Shown here: one piece after another, positions 1 to 4,788 of the stretch | How positions within the stretch are numbered: position 1 is the stretch's first letter | How the letters are laid out: each line of letters opens with the position of its first letter | Origin: Clostridia bacterium | GTDB lineage: Bacteria; Bacillota; Dehalobacteriia; UBA4068 | Assembly (NCBI GenBank): GCA_012515255.1 | Contig: JAAYYR010000030.1 | Span: 1-7,598 of the forward strand | Length of the DNA: 7,598 nt | Reading direction: 5' to 3' | Notes under the pieces: model-generated | The model's input: the letters and a program-made list of their open reading frames with translations, nothing else | Database searches by the model: none | Told to the model about the DNA's origin: nothing | Position numbers and translations under genes: made by a program

Positions 1-933
1 AGTTGGATTGCCTTCTGCGGCCAGTTGCCGCACCAGATCAAGAACCCGTTCCTGCCCCGGCATTTTCAGCCCGGCCCGGCGGCCTAAAGCAACAATACTG
101 CCGTTAATCTCCTCAATTTCCGTTTTGCGCCCCCTCTCGATATCGCTAAGCATTGATGAACGATTAGCTGCGGTTTTGCGGCAGGTATCAAGAACCATCC
201 GCCAGACAACGGCAAAATCCACACTAATCCCTAGTGACTGGGCCACCGCGACAGCTTCTCGGGTTAGATTCATCATTTCGCCGCGCACCTGCTCGCTCTT
301 TGCCAGTTCGCCGTTTCTTAGGCGGTAAATCGCCGTCAGGGGATTGATCGCCGCATTGACGATTAGCTTCTGCCAACGCAAAAGATCCAGCTCCGCGGTA
401 GTCGCAGCCAGAGCCTGCAGGCCGGCTGCATTGAATATTGCCGCGCATTTCGCGGCGGCCTCGGCCTGTTTGGGCAAAAACGGCGCAATACATGTATTAC
501 CCGAGCCGGTATGGAGTATCCTCCCCGGCGCTTGCTCATAAGCGGCTTCATACGTGACGCCGCCCAGCAGGCAATCGCCGCCGAGAACCGCGGCCAATTG
601 CTCCAGATTGCCCAGGCAGTTTTGCAGCGATAGCACCAGGGGCCGTGGCTTGCCGTACAGCTTTGCGATGGCCGAAGCCGCCGCGGCAGTGTCATATGAT
701 TTGACCAGGACAAGCGCCAAGTCAACCGGCGGCACATCCCCAATACGGTAGTAAACAGGCATACGCGACACCCGGCTGACGCCGTCTTGCCCGGTCAGAA
801 TCAGCCCCTGGCGCTCAATGAGCAATGCCTTAGCGCGGGTATGCGCATATAGGCTGACTGCCAAGCCGGATTCGGCCAACCGCGCGCCAAAATAACCGCC
901 AAGCGCCCCGGCGCCAACAATTAAAACCCGCAT
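1..933 (-). CDS. panE: 2-dehydropantoate 2-reductase (ketopantoate reductase), 3' end cut by window edge
   Basis: Reduces 2-dehydropantoate to D-pantoate with NADPH in the cytoplasm, the second step of pantothenate/CoA synthesis. The frame is open from the ATG at 933 to base 1 (311 codons, no stop seen). Family members are about 300 residues, so only a few residues should be missing. Seen directly: an N-terminal Rossmann motif VGAGALGGYFGARLAESG (about residues 6-23), VKSYDT at 77-82, and the catalytic block WQKLIVNAAINPLTA at 187-201. From recalled E. coli numbering, K189, N193, N197 and N207 match K176, N180, N184 and N194. S260 in NRSSM and E272 in KTEIEEING match S244 and E256. All key residues are therefore present. 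One oddity is LQNCLGN at 103-109, where Cys replaces the usual Gly after the cofactor-site Asn. The start lies 4 bases after the panB stop with no clear ribosome binding site, suggesting translational coupling to panB. Confidence 0.95.
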   Translation of the reverse strand, partial: MRVLIVGAGALGGYFGARLAESGLAVSLYAHTRAKALLIERQGLILTGQDGVSRVSRMPVYYRIGDVPPVDLALVLVKSYDTAAAASAIAKLYGKPRPLVLSLQNCLGNLEQLAAVLGGDCLLGGVTYEAAYEQAPGRILHTGSGNTCIAPFLPKQAEAAAKCAAIFNAAGLQALAATTAELDLLRWQKLIVNAAINPLTAIYRLRNGELAKSEQVRGEMMNLTREAVAVAQSLGISVDFAVVWRMVLDTCRKTAANRSSMLSDIERGRKTEIEEINGSIVALGRRAGLKMPGQERVLDLVRQLAAEGNPT

Positions 934-937
934 CTTA

Positions 938-1768
938 TTAATAAAGCCGTTTGGCTTCATCCTCATCCATGGCCACACTATGAGTGGCGTCGGGGAAAAT
1001 TCCCTGCCTTACCTCATCAGCGTAGGCCCGAAATCCCTGTTCGATGATATTACCGATATCTGCGTATTGCTTAACGAATTTCGGCACATATGCACAACCC
1101 ATACCAAGCAGATCATAAGAAACCAGGACTTGTCCGTCGCAGTCAGGGCCGGAGCCGATACCGATGGTCGGGATATCGATCTTTTCACTGATCAGCTTGG
1201 CCGCCTCGGCAGCCACGCATTCCAATAACACGGCGAAAGCGCCCGCTTCTTCCATCGCCTGAGCGGCTTCAACCAAAGCCCAGGCAGTAGCCTCGTCGCG
1301 GCCATGGGTATGATAGCCCTGCCATAGGCTGGCTGTTTGCGGCAGCAGACCCAGATGCGCCATCACAGGAATGCCGCGCCGTGTCATCTCCTTGACAAGA
1401 GCCGGCCATTGGCTGCCCTCCAGCTTCACCGCCTGAGCGCCGCCCTCCTGAATCAGCCGCATGGCATTGCGCGAGGCTTCCTCGGCATTAATTTCATAAG
1501 CGCCATAAGGCAGATCAGCCACGATCAGCGTTTTTTGCGCGGCGCGGCTCACCGCCTTGGTGTGATGCAGCATATCCTCCATGGTGACGGGGATGGTGGT
1601 ATCATAGCCCAGCACCACATTGCCGAGGCTGTCCCCCACTAGAATTATATCGACTCCCGCCCGCTCCGCGATGCAGGCCAGCGGATAATCATAAGCGGTG
1701 ACCATGACCAGCTTCTCACCGTCGGCTGCCCTTTTTTGCAATTGGCCTATCGTGTATTTTCCCTTCAT
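938..1768 (-). CDS. panB: 3-methyl-2-oxobutanoate hydroxymethyltransferase (ketopantoate hydroxymethyltransferase)
   Basis: Transfers a hydroxymethyl group from 5,10-methylene-tetrahydrofolate to 2-ketoisovalerate, giving ketopantoate, the substrate of the PanE encoded next. It is a cytoplasmic TIM-barrel enzyme; 276 aa is near the family's 260-280. Seen: VTAYDYP (23-29), VGDSLGNVVLGYDTTIPVTM (44-63) with the metal-site D46, D85 in ADLPYGAYE, VKLEG (114-118), AHLGLLPQ (137-144), LLECV (181-185) with the expected general base E183, and TIGIGSGPDCDGQVLV (201-216). Two normally strict stretches are altered: GHIGLTPQ reads AHLGLLPQ, and the usual GGYKVQGK reads QGYHTHGR, so this is a somewhat divergent PanB with its catalytic residues kept. 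The ATG overlaps the mrnC stop as ATGA. An AAGGAG at 1777-1782, 8 bases upstream and inside mrnC, supports this start. No panC or panD is in the window; they may lie beyond the left edge. Confidence 0.97.
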   Translation of the reverse strand: MKGKYTIGQLQKRAADGEKLVMVTAYDYPLACIAERAGVDIILVGDSLGNVVLGYDTTIPVTMEDMLHHTKAVSRAAQKTLIVADLPYGAYEINAEEASRNAMRLIQEGGAQAVKLEGSQWPALVKEMTRRGIPVMAHLGLLPQTASLWQGYHTHGRDEATAWALVEAAQAMEEAGAFAVLLECVAAEAAKLISEKIDIPTIGIGSGPDCDGQVLVSYDLLGMGCAYVPKFVKQYADIGNIIEQGFRAYADEVRQGIFPDATHSVAMDEDEAKRLY

Positions 1769-2157
1769 TTTTCCTGCTCCTTGTCGCCGCTAAATAACTG
1801 TTCGAAAATCAGGTTTAGCTTTTCCTGTTCTCCTTTGAGGTATAACCAGCCGATCAAGGCTTCCACCCCGGTGGCGCGGCGGTAAGCCGCGACCGTCGTA
1901 TGGGGCGGCTGATGCCCGCTGCGGGCATTACGGCCCCGGCGCAGCACCGACTGCTCCTGCTCGCTGAGCATACCCGCGAGCCGCTGATAAAGATCGCTTT
2001 GACGCTCGGCGCGTACCAGCTCCACCGTCCGGCGATGCAACTCTTTATTATAGACCGGCGAGCGGCTTAATACATATTCCCGCACCGCCAATTCATAAAC
2101 CGCGTCGCCGATATAGGCTAAAGCCAGGGGCGACAATTTTTCCGCGCTAAGCGACAT
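1765..2157 (-). CDS. mrnC: Mini-ribonuclease III (Mini-III, 23S rRNA maturation)
   Basis: Mini-III is an RNase III catalytic domain without the double-stranded-RNA-binding domain. In Bacillus subtilis it trims both ends of 23S rRNA precursor and acts as a dimer. The product is 130 aa, the normal size. The signature LAYIGDAVYEL lies at 13-23, with acidic catalytic residues D18 and E22. The second conserved block is RRGRNARS (73-80), followed by YRRATGVEALIGWLYL (92-107) with E99. I chose the ATG at 2157 over the in-frame GTG at 2163 because that GTG lies within the GAGGTG ribosome binding site. The gene sits just downstream of cysS, the classic Firmicutes arrangement (cysS-mrnC). Here it is followed by panB, overlapping by 4 bases, instead of rlmB/yacP as in B. 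subtilis. An 88-base gap with a strong hairpin separates it from cysS. Confidence 0.95.
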   Translation of the reverse strand: MSLSAEKLSPLALAYIGDAVYELAVREYVLSRSPVYNKELHRRTVELVRAERQSDLYQRLAGMLSEQEQSVLRRGRNARSGHQPPHTTVAAYRRATGVEALIGWLYLKGEQEKLNLIFEQLFSGDKEQEK

Positions 2158-2160
2158 TTG

Positions 2161-2166
2161 CACCTC
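2161..2166 (-). promoter_or_regulatory. Ribosome binding site of mrnC
   Basis: On the minus strand this reads GAGGTG, with the GAGG core 5 bases upstream of the ATG at 2157. It settles the start: the longer reading would begin at a GTG (2163-2161) that is part of this site. Confidence 0.7.
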
Positions 2167-2172
2167 GTTTTT

Positions 2173-2216
2173 CTATCTGCCGGAATCGGTATATACCGCG
2201 CCGCATCCGGCGATAG
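2173..2216 (-). promoter_or_regulatory. RNA hairpin in the cysS-mrnC gap, upstream of the mrnC ribosome binding site
   Basis: Two arms pair over 11 bp with one bulged base: CTATC plus GCCGGA at 2173-2184 (T2178 bulged), and TCCGGC plus GATAG at 2206-2216. Inside the loop is a 12-bp palindrome, CGGTATATACCG (2187-2198), which can extend the fold. Read in the direction of the genes, the hairpin is followed by A residues rather than a T-run, so it is not an intrinsic terminator for the cysS operon. Its place directly before the mrnC ribosome binding site suggests an RNA processing or translational control element. That role is inference. Confidence 0.5.
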
Positions 2217-2245
2217 ACTTATTTGCGCTTGAGTCTTTGTTTGCC

Positions 2246-3643
2246 CTAAAGTCTTTTCCAGCGTGCGCCCTGCGCCGTATCTTCGATGGCGACGCCCAGG
2301 TCTTTAAGACGGTCGCGGATCAAATCAGCGGCGGCCCAGTCTTTCCTGGCCCGCGCCGCGCCGCGTATTTCCAGGATCAGATCCAGCAATTCGTTTTCAA
2401 TACCGGGGCCGGCTTTTTCCTTAGGGATTATCATCGCCAGCACAGCGTCAAAATCGGCAAACAGCGCCAGCGCCGCCTCCACATCAGCCATGACAGGCTC
2501 TCCGGCCGCCACATAAGTATTGCTTTCGCGGCAAAAATCAAAAACAACGGAGATGGCCAGCGCCGTATTGAAATCATCATCCATAGCGGCGATAAAACTT
2601 TCCCGCGCCTGCGCCACCGCGTCCAGCAAGCGCGGTTCGCCGGTCTGGGCGCGCTGCTTGGCCTCCAGCAGCAGCGCATGGCTGTTGCGTATCCGCTCCA
2701 GGCTGCGGCCGGCCGCGGCCAGCTTATCATCGGCAAAATCGACCGGGCTGCGGTAATGGGTAGCCAGCAGATAATACCGCACCACATCGGCGGGGAATTT
2801 GGCGAGAATATCCTTGAGCAGGAAGAAATTGCCGACCGATTTGCTCATCTTTTCCTCATTAACGGTGATAAAACCATTATGCAGCCAATAGCGGGCAAAC
2901 TCATAGCCGGCGGCACGGGACTGAGCCAGCTCATTTTCATGATGAGGGAACACCAAATCCACGCCGCCGCCATGAATATCAAAGGCGTCGCCCAGATATT
3001 TGCCGCTCATAGCCGAGCATTCGATATGCCAGCCGGGGCGGCCTTTGCCCCAGGGACTGTCCCAGGAAATCTCGCCCGGTTTGGCAGCCTTCCATAGCGC
3101 GAAATCCAGGGGATCGCGCTTGATATCGCCAACCTCCACCCGGGCTCCGGCGCGCAAATCGTCGATATCGCGGCCAGACAACTCGCCATAGCTGGCTAGC
3201 GAACGCACATCAAAATAAACATCGCCTTGCGCCTCATAGGCATGGCCTTTGGCCATAATCTGCTCCACAAGGGCGATAATCTCCGGTATATGCTCCGTGA
3301 CCTTGGGATTAGCGTCCGCGGGCAAAAGACGCAGATCAGCGGTATCGGCAAAAAAAGCGGCGATATATTTTTCCGCGATGCTTTTGGCGTCGCTGTTCTC
3401 GGCAATGGCCTGCCGGATGATGCGGTCGTCAACATCGGTAAAGTTCTGCACATATTTAACCTGCCAGCCGCGCCACATAAAATAGCGGCGAATGGTATCA
3501 AAAACAACCAGCGGCCTGGCATTGCCCAGATGAATATGATTATAGGTCGTAGGGCCGCAGCAATAAATACTTACCTGACCCGGACGGATGGGCTGAAACT
3601 CCTCTTTGCAAGCATGTTTGGTATTATAAACTCTGATTGGCAT
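2246..3643 (-). CDS. cysS: Cysteine--tRNA ligase
   Basis: Class I aminoacyl-tRNA synthetase that charges tRNA-Cys in the cytoplasm. The product is 465 aa, typical for bacteria. Seen: the HIGH-type signature HLGN at 38-41 within CGPTTYNHIHLGNARP, and the KMSKS loop at 265-269. The four zinc ligands of the cysteine site are present: C29, C209 (GWHIECSAM), H234 and E238 (HHENE). They lie almost exactly where E. coli has C28, C209, H234 and E238. The C-terminal helical domain ends with ARKDWAAADLIRDRLKDLG and a final GARWK, the usual anticodon-recognition end. I chose the ATG at 3643; the in-frame GTG at 3649 overlaps the AAGGAG ribosome binding site (3649-3654). cysS is the first gene of the leftward cluster, with its own promoter and a structured leader of about 150 nt. 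There is one extra Cys next to the zinc ligand (YCCGPT instead of the usual YVCGPT). Confidence 0.98.
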   Translation of the reverse strand: MPIRVYNTKHACKEEFQPIRPGQVSIYCCGPTTYNHIHLGNARPLVVFDTIRRYFMWRGWQVKYVQNFTDVDDRIIRQAIAENSDAKSIAEKYIAAFFADTADLRLLPADANPKVTEHIPEIIALVEQIMAKGHAYEAQGDVYFDVRSLASYGELSGRDIDDLRAGARVEVGDIKRDPLDFALWKAAKPGEISWDSPWGKGRPGWHIECSAMSGKYLGDAFDIHGGGVDLVFPHHENELAQSRAAGYEFARYWLHNGFITVNEEKMSKSVGNFFLLKDILAKFPADVVRYYLLATHYRSPVDFADDKLAAAGRSLERIRNSHALLLEAKQRAQTGEPRLLDAVAQARESFIAAMDDDFNTALAISVVFDFCRESNTYVAAGEPVMADVEAALALFADFDAVLAMIIPKEKAGPGIENELLDLILEIRGAARARKDWAAADLIRDRLKDLGVAIEDTAQGARWKRL

Positions 3644-3793
3644 AAGCACTCCTTTTTATCCCGGGGGAACTGCATTTGGCCGCCCGCGCCAACGCCCGGC
3701 GTCAGGCAAAAGCTAATGCCCGCAGCCATAGACAGCGGGAGTTGGCAACCAAAAGCGGCGCGGTAGTTGCCGATTTCGGCATTTAGCCATGCA
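3644..3793 (-). promoter_or_regulatory. Long untranslated leader of cysS with competing hairpins and a possible 25-codon leader ORF
   Basis: If transcription starts near 3793, cysS has a leader of about 150 nt. A short hairpin GCCGA/TCGGC (3769-3780) shares bases 3769-3771 with a second stem, GGCAAC (3744-3749) paired to GTTGCC (3766-3771), so the two cannot form together. A 25-codon frame runs from an ATG at 3790 to TAG at 3713. It has Cys codons at positions 4 and 23 but no ribosome binding site; the ATG would lie within about 3 bases of the transcript start. Many Firmicutes control cysS with a T-box leader. I find only an ACCGCG, not the full T-box core, and no T-run before the ribosome binding site, so I do not call a T-box. 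Confidence 0.35.
3649..3654 (-). promoter_or_regulatory. Ribosome binding site of cysS
   Basis: Minus-strand AAGGAG with 5 bases to the ATG at 3643. It decides the start, since the upstream in-frame GTG (3649-3647) overlaps its last base. Confidence 0.75.
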
Positions 3794-3799
3794 AATTTT

Positions 3800-3828
3800 A
3801 TTATATCACCACTATAAGCAAAGATAAA
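3800..3828 (-). promoter_or_regulatory. Sigma-A type promoter of cysS (extended -10)
   Basis: On the minus strand a perfect TATAAT (3805-3800) is preceded by TGA, giving an extended -10 (TG at 3808-3807). A weak -35, TTTATC (3828-3823, 3 of 6 matches), lies 17 bp upstream. The expected start is near 3793. The -35 abuts the divergent promoter proposed for the spoIIQ-like gene, so the two may compete for RNA polymerase. Confidence 0.65.
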
Positions 3829-3859
3829 GTATAAATACGGTAATTTATGGGAAAACATA
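3829..3859 (+). promoter_or_regulatory. Candidate forespore (sigma-F type) promoter of the spoIIQ-like gene
   Basis: GTATA (3829-3833), a 16-bp spacer, then GGAAAACATA (3850-3859). As I recall the sigma-F consensus (GYWTA, about 16 bp, GGNNANANTW), all positions fit except one in the -10 element (C for A). No good sigma-A pair is seen on this strand ahead of the gene. The transcript would start near 3866, giving an untranslated leader of about 45 nt. The match fits the known sigma-F control of spoIIQ in B. subtilis. Confidence 0.5.
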
Positions 3860-3910
3860 AGTCAGAAGCGGCTCTATGCTTAAAGCGCCGTATGGCTTGG
3901 AGGTTTTATC

Positions 3911-4561
3911 ATGAAATTAGCCGATTTTTTCAAAAGCAATAAAAGCAGCTGGGCTTTGACCGGCTTGCTCATCATATTGCTGATGGCGGTAGCGGCCGCG
4001 CCCGGCATCTGGACGCCCACAGCGGCGGACGACGCGGATCAACAGGGACAAGAGCTGACAACGCTGACGCCGGAGCAAGGCATGGTTAATCAGCCCGAGG
4101 ACGGCGGCGCTTTGCCGCATGATCCGGACAATAGCCTTGTCAATCAGCCCAGCCAGTCCGCCGCAAATGAAACGCCGGGCTTTGTGCCGCCGCTTAACGG
4201 CAGTATCGGCCGCGCTTATGGCTACGGCTACGACCCCACCTACAATGATTACCGCTTCCACCACGGCATCGATCTGACGGCCGAGCCCGGCACCCCTGTA
4301 TATGCAGCCGCAGCCGGCGAGGTGATCATCTCGCGTGACGACAGCTCCTGGGGCGGCATCGTCACCATAGAGCATGCGGGCGGCTGGCGGAGCGTCTACC
4401 GCTGTCTGACGCCGGGCGTCGGCGTTGGCGACCAGGTGGCGGCAGGCGATGTGATCGGTAATCTCATGGAAAAAGCCCTGACGGAATCAGGCCAGGAAAC
4501 GCATTTGCATTTTGAGCTTTTTTTGGATAGCGAGGAGCAGGACCCGACGGTCTGGCTATAA
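3911..4561 (+). CDS. spoIIQ: SpoIIQ-like forespore membrane protein with LytM (M23 peptidase) domain
   Basis: 216 aa. One membrane helix (about 14-31) is followed by an acidic, Pro/Gln-rich linker (about 37-92) with two VNQP motifs, then a LytM/M23 domain (about 93-216). In spore formers SpoIIQ sits in the forespore membrane and binds mother-cell SpoIIIAH to form the engulfment zipper and channel. Seen: FHHGIDL gives zinc ligands H117 and D121, and THLHFEL gives H198 and ligand H200. The usual YxHL motif, whose His is catalytic in active M23 enzymes, reads YRCL (163-166), so C165 replaces that His. The metal site thus looks intact while catalysis looks impaired, as in a scaffold-type SpoIIQ. 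A GGAGG (3899-3903) lies 7 bases before the ATG, and a sigma-F-like promoter lies upstream. The gene stands alone, with a terminator after it. An ordinary M23 cell-wall endopeptidase is the alternative; length, topology and promoter favour SpoIIQ. Confidence 0.75.
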   Translation: MKLADFFKSNKSSWALTGLLIILLMAVAAAPGIWTPTAADDADQQGQELTTLTPEQGMVNQPEDGGALPHDPDNSLVNQPSQSAANETPGFVPPLNGSIGRAYGYGYDPTYNDYRFHHGIDLTAEPGTPVYAAAAGEVIISRDDSSWGGIVTIEHAGGWRSVYRCLTPGVGVGDQVAAGDVIGNLMEKALTESGQETHLHFELFLDSEEQDPTVWL

Positions 4562-4580
4562 GCAAATCAGCTATTGCCTT

Positions 4581-4611
4581 AAGAAGGCCGCTGCAGCGGC
4601 CTTCTTTTTTT
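4581..4611 (+). terminator. Rho-independent terminator after the spoIIQ-like gene
   Basis: A perfect 26-bp palindrome (4581-4606; arms AAGAAGGCCGCTG and CAGCGGCCTTCTT) ends in a run of seven T (4605-4611). It begins 19 bases after the stop codon. It insulates spoIIQ from secA, which has its own promoter downstream. Confidence 0.93.
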
Positions 4612-4710
4612 GCGCCAAACGAGCGGCCGCCCGCAAGCAAAAGGCCGGGCGAGCAGGGGAAATATTATGCTGATTGCCGAAACCCGCCACGCTTGACACA
4701 GGGATTTCAC

Positions 4711-4739
4711 TTTACTCAATAGCCGGTTAATGCTATAAT
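4711..4739 (+). promoter_or_regulatory. Sigma-A promoter of secA (extended -10)
   Basis: TTTACT (4711-4716, 4 of 6 -35 matches), a 17-bp spacer, then a perfect TATAAT (4734-4739) preceded by TGC, an extended -10. The start is expected near 4746, giving a secA leader of about 43 nt with no room for a large regulatory RNA. The roughly 100 bases between the preceding terminator and this promoter hold no gene that I can see. Confidence 0.8.
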
Positions 4740-4772
4740 TAAATGTGTTTTATACGAGAGGTTGAAAGAGTC

Positions 4773-4778
4773 GGGAGG
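4773..4778 (+). promoter_or_regulatory. Ribosome binding site of secA
   Basis: GGGAGG, 10 bases before the ATG at 4789. It lies downstream of the in-frame TTG at 4762, so that longer start is not used. Confidence 0.7.
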
Positions 4779-4788
4779 CAATAAAAAT

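Noticed and set aside
2237..3097. A 286-codon plus-strand frame opposite cysS.
   Set aside because: It is antisense to a complete cysS with every motif intact. Long open antisense frames are common in GC-rich genes, and no recognisable domain is present.
3750..3775. ACCGCG in the cysS leader as a T-box core.
   Set aside because: Only six bases of the conserved T-box sequence are present, and no antiterminator/terminator pair with a T-run precedes cysS.
3571..3858. A 95-codon minus-strand frame across the cysS start and leader.
   Set aside because: It overlaps the start of cysS in another frame, has no ribosome binding site, and covers the cysS promoter's -10. It is best read as chance, apart from the short similarity reported as a finding.
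4693..4698. A perfect TTGACA upstream of secA as a -35 element.
   Set aside because: It is 35 bp from the good TATAAT, too far, and at 16-18 bp it has no acceptable -10. TTTACT at 4711 is correctly spaced.
4743..4784. A 13-codon frame just upstream of secA ending at its ribosome binding site, considered as a SecM-like leader peptide.
   Set aside because: Its ATG lies upstream of the predicted transcript start (about 4746), it has no ribosome binding site, and it shows no arrest motif.
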